NCBI GenBank assembly: GCA_032173965.1
Contig: JAVUNC010000004.1
Coordinates: 58,155,501-58,219,500 of the forward strand
Source of the DNA: Sitta carolinensis
Taxonomy: Eukaryota; Chordata; Aves; Passeriformes; Sittidae
Reading direction: 5' to 3'
DNA length: 64,000 nt
Position 1 is the stretch's first letter; the number at the start of each line of letters is the position of its first letter. A program made the translations under genes and the position numbers. The notes below the pieces were generated by a model that made no database searches, was not told the DNA's origin, and worked only from the letters and a program-made list of their open reading frames with translations. Of the stretch, positions 13,601 to 27,800 are shown piece after piece.

Positions 13601-15180
13601 CTGTAATCTCTGAATATGGAGATAAAGATCCTGAAAACCTGGTCTCAGCTGGTTCCAGCTGGCCAATCTGGAAGTTGAAAAACTGACCTCTTTCCCACCT
13701 CAATTTTCCCTTGAAACATATCCTCCTGACAAAGAGGTAATGAAAATCACACTTTGTAAATAACTAAGAGTAAAATCCAAAGAAGTTCATTCAGTAGATC
13801 AGACAGCTGTACAATAACTAGAAAAGCCACATATAAGCATGCTGCTTTTCAAGAGATTTATTCATCCCATACTGGCATAAGCAGTTAGGAGATTGTTCAC
13901 TCATCCATACTGAAAAGCAGAGTACTCACAACTGCACACTTTTAGAGTTTCTGTTGAGAGTCACATTTATTGAATCTCAGAAGTTTGAAATTTCTCAGGT
14001 CCATCTAATTTTCTTGTAGCATAAAGCTCCAGAATAATCCTAATTCATATTTCCCTCTGCCAAGAATTTCAGTGCTTGATCTCCAGCCCTTGAACAGATA
14101 AACCTGATAGGTACATTCCAGAGTCCACAAAATTTCACTGCTAGTAGTTAAGGAAGTAACAAGAATACAGGTCTCAAACAGCACCTGTAAGATGAGCACA
14201 TTTTGATTTGACACAAATTTTTGGATAAAATTCCTTTGTCTTAATCCAATTCATAATTATTGAGAAAAATACAATATTAATACATTTTCAAATACCAAAA
14301 ACATCGCCTCCTTCAGCTCATTCACACCTTGCACCAGAGTGTGCTTCAGGAGAAGCTCTGCTAACTGAACATGCATTTTATAAGATTTTGTCTGTATTTA
14401 TTCCAGTTGCCCTGACACAACAACTCTGCAGAATGGGAAGGCTTGGAATATAAGATACTAAATAGAAACTCCCTAACACAACTTCTAGACTCTAAATTCA
14501 TTTATTCTTTTAAAATAGTATGAAAGGAGGTTCTATTAAACCAATGGTCTAATCCTAAAATGAAGTCAAATCAATGCTGACAGAGTTTGTGCTTGTTTGG
14601 TATTTTTGCAAACATCTTTGTAATATTCATGCTGGACAAGAATGTGCTGATTGCTGTCAATGGCAGTGACAAGGAAGCTAATTACAAATGCAGCAGACAT
14701 TAGCAATCAGTATGGTAACATATCCCAATAGGCACAACGAGCTGCTTGTACCCCTAGACACAGAAGCAGTAGCCTCATTAACTCAGAGAATACCATAGGC
14801 AGGAAGTCTTCATGTTGTAGGGTTTACATGTATATGTGGGGCAAGAAAACAGTGGAGCACATGAATGTTCATTGTGGAGGTAAAATATCTTCCCTAATTC
14901 CTAATTAAGTGGGCCTCTTAAATTTCAGATGAATTGCAAACTCTCGAGTTTTTCACTTTTATCTAAACTGCTCTCCTTCACAGGAAAAGTGTTACAGAAT
15001 TGTATTTGTTTAATCTAGTGGACCTGGCAGTCCTCAAATACAACAGATGTGAGCACATATCCCAACTCATAAGGATACACCAACTCAGCTCAGTAACTCC
15101 CTATTTTCCCAAGCCTGGATCCATTAGGAAAGAGCAAAGATCAGAGAAGACCCAAGATATTGCTCAGTTGCCTTGTGCTG

Positions 15181-15265
15181 GGGCCACTAGAGCTGGATGC
15201 AGCATTCCAGGCAGGGTCTCACAAGGGCACATCTCTTTTGATGCAGCTTAGGGTATGGTTTCAGG
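15181..15265 (-). mobile_element. CR1 LINE fragment (short, antisense on plus)
   Basis: The plus strand reads GAGCTGGATGCAGCATTCCAGGC...GGGTCTCACAAGG...TTTGATGCAGCTTAGGGTATGG. This is the reverse complement of the CR1 reverse-transcriptase segment encoding the region just before the RT C-terminus. It is about 85 bp, strongly truncated at both ends, and in the same orientation as SYNE1. Flanking sequence was not assignable. Confidence 0.65.
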
Positions 15266-15728
15266 ATACCTTCAGCTTGGTTACAAATTTTACTGCAGAC
15301 TCACAACTTTTCTTGCTCTCTTTACTTCACTCTCAGAAGAAGCAACAGAAAGCATTAATTACTGTGCAATATCATGCTTGACTGCCCTCACTTAGCATGA
15401 AAAATATCATTACTGAATTAAAAAAAATTCAAAGTTCTGTGAGAAGCATGCAACTTCTATGAAATAACCAGAAACATTCAATAAAGTAAAAGTGATGATA
15501 AATGCATTGAAACTAACTTCCATATTTATTAAAAAGTCACCATTTAAATTAAAAGATTAAATACTAGCCTTCAGTTAGCAGCATAAAATCCCCCCTAAAT
15601 TTTATACATATTACAGAAACATCAGGTAAAAACAACTAAGTAAAACTCTGTTAAAGCAATTCTTGATAAAACATCTTGGTTTGTTGTTAGTAGGCTCTTT
15701 TTCATTGTGTCTAGGTATATGTTTCTTC

Positions 15729-15774
15729 CTTTTTTTTGTTTTGTTTTTGGGTTTTTTTTTGTTTGTTTGTTTTT
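15729..15774. repeat. T-rich / (TTTG)n simple repeat
   Basis: Runs of T are interrupted by single G, passing into TTTG repeats. This could be a simple-sequence expansion or the reverse complement of a degraded A-rich tail. No gene-like or retroposon body is recognised next to it. Confidence 0.8.
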
Positions 15775-18700
15775 AATTACCATAGTATCAAAAAGAAAAA
15801 AGAGAAGTTATAAATATAACCCCTATATTGTGGTTGTTTGCTTTATTCAGTACATTTAGCATGTATGTCTTCCTTTTCTGTGTCACTGTTTCATGACACA
15901 CCTGAGGCTACCTTCTGGAACGTTTAAAAGCTCATGGCCTGATTGTGATCTCACACTGAGTCATTCCACTGACATCATCAGGGCTGCATGAGAATATATC
16001 AGAGCATGATGAGAACCACAGTGAGATGAGCACATTGGGGTCTACATTCAGCTGTAAAGTCCAGTCTAAATGAAAGAAAAATAGACCACACATATTTATA
16101 CTTCACCATTCTTAAGCAGAATTTTTTTTTGAAATTTTGATCCTCCCTAGGATGCTTCTATTGTATTCTCCAAATAACAAAAAAAAAACTATCATGAGAA
16201 CCCACATAGTATCTACATTTCAGAGTCAATAAATAAAATCCCTGAGGACTCCTAAGAACACTTGTCAGTTTTCTCTAAAGGTAACCAAATAACAGCAGAG
16301 CATGAGGATTGTGCTGTAGATCAGATTATGACGATAATGATGATGAACCTAGTGAAAGGTTTTAACTACAGTTAAAACTGTAATCAAAAATCACCACCCT
16401 GAAATATTTCCTTATTATAAGTTTCAAATTCACTTTTCAAAACACACCAAGATCTGGAGGTTTAGTATCTTAACAGCTAAGGTACATTGCATTAAAGCTG
16501 CCTGCCTAACCTGAAGTACAGACCCTGCACGAAGTCAGAGCAGCAACTGTGGCTTCCAAAGATTCCCATCCCTTCTGCTCCTACAGCAGTAGCCACTATC
16601 CTGGCTCCACAGGGGAAGTAGCAGCTCACTCCAGCTTGGGTTTTCAGGGCTCTGGCACAGGCAGAGGCAGCAGCACAGCAGTGACCTTGTTCCTGTACAG
16701 CAACGTGCTGCCTTTATTTTATGTAGGCCAACTGCACTCCTATTAAATGCACAACATTCTCAAGAGGTGTTAAAAAAGCACGGTTTGTATCTGCTAGTGC
16801 AGAAGGATCCAGTGGAAACAAAGGGCAGTACAAGAGCTGAAATTCATCTCCTGTTAGAAACAGAGCTGCATGACCATATGCTGTAACTGAGAAGCAACTG
16901 TGGTGTTGGCTCTGAACACAACAAGTGACCCTAATTACAACACCCGTAGGTATTTCCTACCAGGCTGCAGCAACTGATGAAACTCATTCTAAACTGAACC
17001 TTGCAATACAGGAACAACATTTGCCTCTTACTCCCCTTGTGAAAAGAAACGGAGAAATAGCTGTCACTTCCCTGTTAACATTTATTCAAAAGAACAAAAA
17101 GAAAAAGTAATTTGTCCAGCTCCTCTGCTGGTTCGGTTAAGAATGCATACCTGGCCTATCAGTCAACTTCAGTGAAGATAGCAAATTGGTTTCTTTCAGG
17201 TAAAAAAGCAAAGTCTGTGCCCTAAGAGGTCAGATGCCCATTCTTCTTTGTGTATGTCCACTGAGAAGAAGAGGCCTCAGATCACTTAGAATTAATAAAT
17301 AAATATCTAAATACCTATATAAGGTCAGAAAAATAAAATATTTGCTTGTGCTATAGATAGCATTATCAGTATTAAGTTTTGCTAATTTCCAGTTAACCAC
17401 TGTTTTTGCCAAGGAAAACAAGATAAACAATTATTATAGTACATAGATATTACTGACCAGCATGAAACCATGTCCCAGGAAAAAGTCCCATTAACAAAGA
17501 AATGTATTACTGAGTTAATTTCTACCACGTCTAAACTTTGCTACTTGTTCTTTTTTTTATTATCACTGTTATTTCTAGCTGGTAAAACAGATCCTTCACT
17601 CCTGAAGGGAAACCGTACTCCAGACAAAACACACACATGAAGAAATTACTTTGAGTAACCTCTAATAAATCCTCCTAGAAGCAACAAATTTGCAGCACAG
17701 GGGCTGAACATGGGGTCTGGGGTCCAGGCATAACATCATGGAGAGTGACACAAGGAGCCAGTGGTGAGAGTGGCAGGACTTGGCAGCAGAGCTGGAAAAA
17801 GGAGCAGGCATTGGAGGAAGGTGGGAGCTGGCCCCAAGAGGGATCAAATGCTGTCAGCCTCCTCCAGAGACTTCTTAACAACTGGATTCCCTCCCACCAG
17901 TTCAATGCTGTGTTTCACTCCATGATTATACAAATTCTTTCTGTATCAATATGGGTACCATTTTCTCATAGAAAAGACTGCACCTCTTAATTCTGAATTA
18001 ATCCCCAAGTCTTGGAAAGAGGTGCTTTGTGAGAGAGTAGAAAAATTAAATGCTGTCTAGTCAACAAACAAGCCCAAACAAGTCTGCCACAGCATACAAA
18101 GCTGAAATACTTCACTCAGCTGCTTAATGGGACATAATGTTCACTGCATTACAACAAACTGTTTAATGTTTTTCAGCTCACTTTGCTTTTATATCTTTGG
18201 CAATGATGTTTGACTATGATATTCTTTTATACCAGGAAACTAGAAAAACTGTTACGGAAATGATTACGTGCTACAACATAGTATCTTGATCTATGCCTCA
18301 AAAACTGATAGCTGCATACCACAGTATTTTCTAATTGTTTTGACGAGGCAGTAATACTTCCTGAAAGACACTGAAGATTTGAAGTCCTTGATCGAAGTCC
18401 AAGAAGCCTTTATAAACTTCAGTGGGTACAGCTTGTGTCCTTTCTGGAGAGAATAACAGTGAAATGCAGTGAAAAACTCACTTTCCCATTGCTATTCTAG
18501 AGTAGTCCAAATTTGCTGGGCAACTTTTCACACTAAGGAGAAGAGTATCAAAGAGTGATTCTGAAAGCAAGTATCTCCAGATACTCTGAAGACCACTTGT
18601 CATCAGGGTTAAGAAAAAAAGCAGGCTCTTTAGGCTCCCAGCAGATGAAGGACAACTCTGTCACCTTCACAGTGAAAAATAAAATTACTACACTGGTACT

Positions 18701-19411
18701 TTTGTAGGTAACTGCTATTGAAGCATTAGCACAATTAGTATAAAAATAATTAATGTAATTTTTCAAGAAGCTTGACTAAAAGCATCATCCGAGTGACCCA
18801 TTTCAGAGAACATATAACCAAAACCTATAGTTTTCAGATCAGCCCCATTTACTCATTGTGGGGCCAGATGAGTATAAACACAAGCAGTCCCAAGCCAAAA
18901 GTGTGATGGAACTTCTCTGTCTGACAATCAGCTCAAGTAACAGCTCCTGCAGCAAAGTTCACATTTGAGGCAAAGTGAATGAGACAAGTTTCTTAAACTC
19001 TCCCCTGCAGGGTCCACACCAGAGCCTGTTACATTCTCATGATAAACTAACTGAGTTATCAGGATATGATACAAGCAACAACTCCCCCCAATGGTGATTT
19101 TTAATTTTTTAAAAAATTATATTAGCATCTAGTTTTTAAAGATTCCTCTTCAGCCACAAAAACCAGAAGATGATTTAGTATTTTATTTCAGTATTTTGCT
19201 AATAATTGAATCCCAGAAGCATCAAATACTATGAGCTGGCCATTCTGTAATCAAAGGCTGACAATGACCCTTTAAGTACATGATGAGGTAGACGTTCTAG
19301 AGTTAAAAAAATATGACATAAGTATGAAGGCCCTTAGCTGAACACCTTCCAAACTGCACTAGCTCTTGCCTCAATGGTAATTGCAATTTTCATAATTTGT
19401 CTTTCAGTGCT

Positions 19412-20334
19412 TTGAAGCATCTTAGCCCAGTTCTCTTTAATGTCTTCATAAGTGACTAGGATGCAGGACTCAAGGGAATACTCAGTTTGCCACGGATACT
19501 AAATCAGGAAGAGCTGTTGACTGTCTTGAAGGCAGAGAGGCCTTTTGGAGAGAACTCAACAGATTAATGAGCTGGGTGATCACCAACTGTATGGAATTTA
19601 ACACTGGAAACTGGCAGATTCTGCATCTGGGACAGGACAACCCTGAATGCTGGTACAGAGCAGGGAATGAGAGGCTGGAAAGCAGTGCCATGGAAAGGGA
19701 CCTGGAGGTCCTGGTCCCTGGCAAGTTGAACATGAGCCAGCAGTGCCAACCCTGTCCTGGGGGCATCAGGCACAGCATGGGCAGCTGGGCAAGGGAGGGG
19801 ATTGTCCTGCTCTGCTCTGCACTGGGGCAGCCTCACCTCAGTGCTGGGGGCAGCTCTGGGTGCCATGACATAAGAAAAACTGTAAGAGAGTGCCCAAAGG
19901 AGGGAAACAAAGATAGTGAAGGGTCTTGAGGGGATGCTGAATGGGGAGTGGCTGAGGTCACTTGGTCTGTTCAGCCTGAAGGAGACTGAGGGGACACCCC
20001 ATTGCAGTTAAAACTACCTGGTAACGGGGAGAGCAGGGCAGGCACTGATCTCTTCTCTCTGTGGTGCCCAGTGACAGGACCCGAGGGGATGGCCAGAAGC
20101 TGAGTTAGGGGAGGATTAGTTTAGATTTTAGGAAAAGACTCAACCCAGAGGGTGTTTGGGCACTGGAACAGGCTCCACAGGGAAATGGTCACAGCACCAA
20201 GCCTGACAGAGTCCAAGAAGTGTTTGAACAAGGCTCTCAGGCACATGGCATGACTCTTGGGGCTGTCCTGGGCCAGAAGATTTCTGTGACCTTCGTGGGT
20301 CCCTTCCCAACTCAGGATACTCTATGATTCTATC
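19412..20334 (+). mobile_element. CR1 LINE, 3' ~0.9 kb with intact 3' terminus
   Basis: This 5'-truncated CR1 is sense on the plus strand. It begins in the reverse-transcriptase region (TTAGCCCAGTTCTCTTTAATG, encoding a Pro-Val-Leu-Phe-Asn-like stretch) and continues through an open segment at 19567-19929. That segment translates to recognisable CR1 words: WQILHLGQDNPE, RLESSAMERDLEVLV and KLNMSQQC. It then runs through the usual ...TGTTCAGCCTGAAGGAGAC...CACTGGAACAGGCTCC... blocks to a 3' end with the CR1 octamer (TCTATGATTCTAT) at about 20321-20333. Frameshifts and stops show it is dead. It lies inside the SYNE1 giant intron, antisense to the gene. Confidence 0.95.
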
Positions 20335-23300
20335 AGTGAAATTAGTGAAAATAAATGACATTGGACCCCTATCAAGCTATTTTGATAAAACTGAACTACC
20401 TGGTAGGTTCTAAAGGCATAAAGTGAATTATTAATGAAAAATCTTCTTCATGCAACTGCTCTCAAGACCTTTTTCGTTATCACTCGTATACATCCCAGAC
20501 AATGAACACTATAGAGTAAGAGTAAGCATTCTGCACAGTACAATGTTCTTCAAAACCTGACTCCTCTTGAGCTGTATCATTTATTGTATTCCTACAACAG
20601 CTGTACACATTCCATTGTAGGTACAATTGGAAATGTTTGAGGTTTATTATCTGGTTTCATGTCAATCTACTTCTGGATTTTAGACAATTGATCTCCCTTT
20701 AGTTCAGGGAATGTACACAATCAAACCACAGAGAAATAACCAAATTTGGGATTTTGGACCATATCCAGATCTCAGAAAAAGTGACACCTACCAAAAATAC
20801 ATACCATAGATTTAGGTTTTATAGACCCAGAGAACTAGGAGTAAATTCAAGTGTGTTTTGAATATCTTACATATTAAAAAAAAAATACATAAAAGCACAG
20901 TTGTCTATGGATTTACATGCTCGTATGAAGTGTGCCTGCCAATTTTTACTTGAACATGTACAACAAAGATCATGATGAAGCCATGAGATTTATGCTTCAG
21001 GAAATAAAAAACTTTTCAGAGTCATTAAGAGTTAGGCTTTCTGTACCAAGAGATCTGCAAAGAAGTGCTCTGCATAGAATGCAAAATCAGAAGTTAATCA
21101 GGTAATATCACTTTATTCTTTCCTCTCCCCAGATGCAGCACCATAAAGTGAGGGATATGAAAAGGGATAGGGTAAGGGTAGGGACAGAGAGAGCAGTGTG
21201 GATAAGGAGATCAGGGAGGAAGTGTTTAATTCTGTAACTTCCCCTGAGTACTTTGCTGAGACTTTCCAGAGTGCAGGCCCAGCCAGGGATCATTACTGCC
21301 TGATTCAAGCTGCAAGATAATCCTGTGTGCAAAAGCCCCTGCCATTTCTAGGACACCAACCTACTGTAATATGCTCTTTAGTGGCCTTAATACAGTATGT
21401 TTAGCTTAGTGGAGTGCCTAGAGAATACCCCCATTTCCAATTCATATTTATCATTTTAGGATGCTTGTTAGCATTATGCCCTAGAAACACAGAAATATGG
21501 TTGGTGCCACACAGACAGACAAAACACAGAGTTCCTGCTCAGAGGGTTTGCCTCCATCTTTGACACAGGAGCTGAAATCATTAACTGCACATGTGTAACA
21601 ATACAGGGCAGCTCCTGAGTGCTCTACTCAAGTGAAATGGAGTAATGCTGACTTACCCTGACTGAGGTTATTTCCATCCTTATGTAAGTCTGATGCATTA
21701 GGTAAAGCATAATGCAATCAAACATTGAAAAAAACAGACAGAAAATTAGGAGGGTATAGAGCGAACACGGAAATGGATTAATACTTGTTTACCAGGAGTT
21801 GCACAAATTACAGCTTACTTTTTAAAAATTACACTAAATCCCAAGCAATAAATACATAGCATAGTATTTTAAAAAACCCACAATGTCTACATCATTTTAA
21901 GTAAAGCCATCAAAGTAAATTTTAACAAGAGGTTTTTCCAACGTTTGAAAACACACAAAGTTCTTCCTAGAAGAAACAGACTTGGGCAAGGGAAAAGTTA
22001 CTATTTTGGTCTTTATGTATTTTTAAAAAATCTAATTCAAAATGTCTGGATATCTCTTATCCTCCTGGGCCAGAATATAGCAGAGCTTCACAACTTAAAA
22101 ATGTGTTAAAAATTAATTCTGAACAGATTAACTGAGTAACATTAACTGAATATGAAAAACTATCTAGCTGGCCCAAAGTCTCAGCCAAGTTGGATGATAT
22201 CCACAGGTTTTGGGTGTGTGCTCTTACAAAAACCAGCAAAAGAATAAACAGACAACTCCTGTGGCAATTAAAAGTACTTAAGCTTTCACACAGAAACAGA
22301 GAATGCAAAATGATGGGTTTAGCACAGTTTTGGAAGTAAAAGCAAGCAGAATCCTAACGTGTTGTCACATCCAATTAAGGTCAAAACCAGTCTGCCTTCC
22401 TGATGAATCAATATAATACTGCATGAAGAAAATAAGAGGCAAAAGATCGTAAAAAACTTCAGTATTTTAATGCTAGTGTGGAGTTTATGATGGGACACAA
22501 TGTGTACCTTCATTTTTTACTATTAAAGAAGCAAAAGAATCTCAGTCATGTCAGATGGGGATGAAGGTGCTCCTAATTTCTGAAAACGAGGCCACTTAAG
22601 TACGAAAATATGGGTATCTCTCTAGGGATCCAAGTTAAAAATGTAACTTTTAAAAAATAAATATTGAGGCATATACAAATCAAAAGTGTTGCATCTTGCC
22701 TAAGTAACCTTGAAACTATTCCCCATATAAATATATGATTACCAGAGTGGCACGTGAGCCTGCAAAATGAATTATTTGATTACAGCTCCTCTTCATCCCC
22801 AACAGCAAATTGCATTTTAGAGAAGAATAATAAAATATGACAGTGACTCTGCCAGTGCTCCTGGAAAATACCCTTCAGCTCACATGCACAAGTTCATGCA
22901 TGTCTAGATGAATGCACAATCAATGTAAGAGTGCATATCACATGCACACATTAGTTTGTGGAACATATAATTATTTTAGTGAGCATTTCAGTGTTAACAA
23001 TACTTAATAGTGAACATTTCACCACAGGGAAAAAAAATATACATACATTAAAAAAAAAGAGCACCCTAAATCTCCATTTGAAAACATAGTTACCTGCATA
23101 AACCAGAACAGATAAATGTGTGTCAGCTTCTGTCAGACTCTACCTCAGCAGTCAGATTCTACCACCAAATGAGAACTGAGAGCCAGGATAAGCCTTGTAA
23201 GTCAATGCCTGGCTGTGAGCCTGAAAAGAGGGTTTCCCCAAACGCCATCTGAGTCATCCCACCAGCTGTTCCTAGATGTTCAATTTGCCACTTGGCTGAA

Positions 23301-24807
23301 ATGATCCTCCTTTTCCTCACTGATTGCTCTTACCAACCGAGATCTGGCCCCTGAACCAACTTATTCTGCCTGAGGTTTCTCCAGCTCGACCTGAATTTTC
23401 TATAGGGCCATGTCCTGTTGGGCATACTTCTTTTCTAATTCCCTGCATGGCTCAGAAATTCACCATCATCTCCTCAGTGACAGGGAATCTCCACATGCCC
23501 TTAATTCCCTACCACAAATTTGGGGTCATACTTCTGAATTCTTCTCACTGGAACAATGTGCATGCACCTTAACTGTATTTCTTGGCTATCTGCTCTGTCA
23601 CTGCTTTTTCATACAGTAGGAATTTCTCCTCCAATCTTATTACAGGGCTTCCCTGAGAGAGAGTTTCAATTACCATTATTTTAATACAGTTATGTTTGTA
23701 TGTGGTTTGCTTGATGGAGCTTGTGTCACTGAATCTACCAGTTATAACCACCTCTCATCTATAATTTAATGTAGACATAGATCAAATAAGATTTTCTACT
23801 GAAAAACCTTTTTTTGTCCTGATAAAAATCATACTTTGAATTCACTTCTTGACTAATACATATACTTTCTTGCACTGGTTTCTGGATGTTGATGTTGAAG
23901 GATGTACCCCCGCCAACAGCACTGAAGAAACACAGGGGGAAATTACAAACTTATATATTGCTTTGTATGAAAGAATCTTTTCAAAATCCACAGACAAGAA
24001 TTTAAAAAAATTAAAACTATAGTTTACAAATGAAAATTGATTTGATAATTTTAATTAAAGATTTGGATTAATTTATAACAGTTTACTTCCTAGAAGAAAT
24101 AACCCAGTTTTCAAAATACCCTGAACAAACCACACACTGTGTTGACAGTATTATAAAGAAAATCTGGAGAAACATACATGACTTTGTAATGAGTCCAAAA
24201 AACCAGAATATTAGAAAAGTGTTACCAAAGAACAGCACTGTACAAGTAGCAATCTAAAAACTTGGAACCATAAATTACTGACCTTACCTTCTCCTGATGT
24301 TTTGTATGAACAGTTTGTTGATAGATGGAATTTTTAAAACTGTATACATGCAGAAACACTACCAGTCATAGCTAATTCACTGTAAAGAATGCTGCTTATC
24401 AGAGTGAGAGTCCCACCTGTTATTATCGTGTTATCACTTAAAATGAACCTCCTTTGGATATTAGGTAGGATCAGACTTCATAACTTCTGAGCTTAAGTGA
24501 CTGTTAAATAATCACCTGTGACTTGAACTGGGTAGTAGGACCCTCGTGTATCAGTTGTCAAACCACTCCTCCATCCCATCCTCCAGAAAAAATTTAGAGA
24601 CCTCAGAAGTGCTGTCCAAGAACATCTCCTAAATTCTCACCTGGGCCAGGATTTCAAAGATTTTTAGAACAGCCTCAACACCTTTCCCTATGAGTTTTCT
24701 TGTGTCTGCCATGGCATCCATACATACTGTGACACTCTGTGGCCAAGAGTGTCAGTGAAAGTGCTACCAGATCCCAGGCATTATTTTCTACTAATGTATA
24801 TTGTATC

Positions 24808-24867
24808 AAAAAAAAAAAAAAAACCAAACAAACCCAAACAAACGAAAAAAAACAAACAAACAAACAA
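24808..24867. repeat. A-rich / (AAAC)n simple repeat
   Basis: A run of 16 A is followed by CAAA and AAAC repeats to about 24867. No retroposon body was recognised on either side. Confidence 0.85.
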
Positions 24868-27800
24868 TGAATGTTACATTTCCACTTTTCTGTGTAAATG
24901 ATGGGCTGGATTTTGCTGGATAAACAGTGGGCATCATTCTTCTTGCCAGCTGGATGATGGACACGTGCTCTGCAGGTAAGGAGCATCCTGAGGACTAAGC
25001 CAATCTTTCTATTTCAGGGCGGATCAAAAGCATGGCAGGCTGATTTGGCAGGGTCATGCAGGTCAAGCAGCACCCTTATAAATAACTGCTGATTAAGCAG
25101 AGACTGCTACAAGCACTCTGATGAACTACAGCAAGGAAACTACTGCACTAAAATAAGCTAAACTGGAGCACAAATGAGGTCAGAGGAGGAAAAGGTGACT
25201 ATCATTCAAAATTGTGAAGGAAGTGTACATTCTGCACTTTCAGTGTTTCCAAAGTTTTCTGAAGGAAGTTTCACAATGTTCTAGTTGCAGAAAAATGAAG
25301 AGAGCATATGTATGTATTGTAGCCTCATGGCTACAACTAAGCTTCTTAGAAGAGACATTTAACTCAAGTCACTTGGCCGTAGTATGGAATTATTTTTTTT
25401 ATAATTTGTTCTGCATTATCATCTTTATCTTCACATCATCCTAAAATACCAAGGATATTTTTTCTTCCCCTACAGACAAAGCATGCTTGGTCTATCTATT
25501 CACCTATACAAACCCACCTTCCCTTTCACATTTTTTTTCCTGCAGTTCACTGTGTTCTCTAATGGATATAGAATGCAGTTAATAAAATAACTCTCTTCAG
25601 TAATCTCCTCAACAATATGATTTCCTTAACCGATACCTTTTTGGCATTTTGCCACTTTTGAATAAAAATATTTTTAAAACCCCATACAAACAAGGCTCTC
25701 TATAAATCTTTTAAATTGTCAATAGTTTCTACACTGCCTTTTATGACAATCTCTTCTTTTATATAGTTCATGTCATTTGCTTTGCTTTGAGACTGCTCTC
25801 CTTATCTCAAATGGCTGACTCATCACCCAGTATCAAGCAGTTGAGACTCTCAACTTTGAAAACCTTTCTGCAATTACCTTTTCCTAACGCTCACAAATAT
25901 GGGGGAATCTATGCCATTCATTGGTTCAATAAAATTCTTCAAAGAGTGTCTTCTACATCTTCAAAGGCATCTGATGACTTTACATACAGTTTGCAAATTC
26001 AGATTAGACTCTGAGAGTGAAGACTTATATCTACAGCTTCTAAATACCCAACTGATAGCACAAATAATTTGATGATGTTCACAGATCACCTTTGTTAAAG
26101 GTCACAAAACCACAAGCCTATAGATGCAGCGTTTGAAGTTCAGTTAAAACTCTAAGTAGCCTTTGAAGGTAAATATTGTCCACAGAAATTTTACCAGTCA
26201 CTGAACCTAGTAGGAAACTGATGTTGGAGCTGTTTCCACCACACACTTAATTCCTCTGTGTTGGAATTTCTTTTATTTGTTTTGCCAGTTGCTACTCATC
26301 TGGTATCTGCCAAGGATGAGCCTAACATCACCATTAGAGATGGCACAATTTTTGTAATGCCCTAATAGAATTTTCTGTGTTCTTCAGGTTTCAGAGAAAA
26401 GTTTCATACTGAAAACTTTATGGCAGCTGTGAAGCCTAAATTTTGTCAGGCTAGTATAAAAGAATAATTAAAAAATCTGTAGCATGCCATAAAAGATTTC
26501 TAAAATACTATAAGAACTCAGCAGCCCTATTATCTTGAGGTTTAATTTTTTCAATGCATATAAAAAATAGGGTTCTCTAACAGTACAGAATTTGGTATTT
26601 TTAAACAGAGGGAAAGAGGCACAGTTACACTTGCATTAGGTCACAGAAAACAGTAATTTACTATCTGCTGTAGAAAGACCATACAATATCCCAATATCCC
26701 AACAACAGGGCATTTTTATTTTAAAAGAACCCAATATCCAGAATAGGTGCTTTGCTTAGGACAAAGGCAACTAAGTTATTCCAGTCTGCAAGGTTTCACC
26801 AATACTATATTTGCTCACAGCTTTCCTGGCTCCATCCAGCATTCACTGTCTTTCAGTTTCATAGGCACTAAAAATAACTATCATCTGAAGAACGACCTCC
26901 TTCCAAGAAAACAAACAACAATCCAAACATAAATACAACACAAACGTTACTTCCTTCTGATATTTTTTGACGTGATTTCAAGTTCTTCATGAAAACAACG
27001 AATGGGTGGAGTACCCCGGGGGCTGGAAAGGCCAGCTATGACCTCAGTTACAACTTCAGCTAAAGCAGGAGAAGGGTCAGTGCCTTTTCCACAGTTAAGT
27101 GTTTGCAATCTCTGAGACTCTTAGGCTCTTGATGGTGTGTTACTTCCCACTGTATTTGTTGGGTTGGGTTTTTTTAATGATATGCCACTGCACGTTACTG
27201 TATGAGAGTCACAGGCTGAATACAGAAATGTGTTCATCCTGTTTATTTATCAGTCATGATTATTGCATAGTAATTACAGAAAACCATGAAAATCTGCACT
27301 AACAGGCACTTAGCTTCTGCCTGCATCTCTTGTATTTGATATGCTTATAAGCAGGTCTAGAGCACCTTTACTCCACAAATATAAGAAAAGGTAGTTTCCC
27401 TTCCAAGTAGGAAGTTATAAATACCTTAAAAATTTGGAAAAAAATTAAATAATGTGGTAATGGGGATCATATAATTGCTATAACTTGCTACGAATCTGGT
27501 ATGAATATGAATATGGAGCAAAGCTCCACTTCCTACAAAGGAATAAAAGGATTTTTTCAATTGGTTTTAATACTTACTTTAATCATATCACAGCACTTCC
27601 ACATTTGCTGTGTTCAGGCTTTGCCAACTAGATGACAATGACCTATGTGTACTCCATTAAGGACTATTATTTTATGTTTGGGATGTAGTAAGCATTTTTG
27701 GTTTAGATAGTAATTTATCAACTGGACCAGAAACATCTATATCTATTGTATTACTATGTTTGTATTTGTGTTTATACACACAGATTTATACATGATCTCC

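Noticed and set aside
17130..17150. GGTTCGGTT reminiscent of a tRNA T-arm
   Set aside because: No matching A box or cloverleaf could be formed upstream.
19102..19119. 18-bp AT-only perfect palindrome
   Set aside because: It is made of T and A runs in AT-rich DNA, so the symmetry is easily produced by chance.
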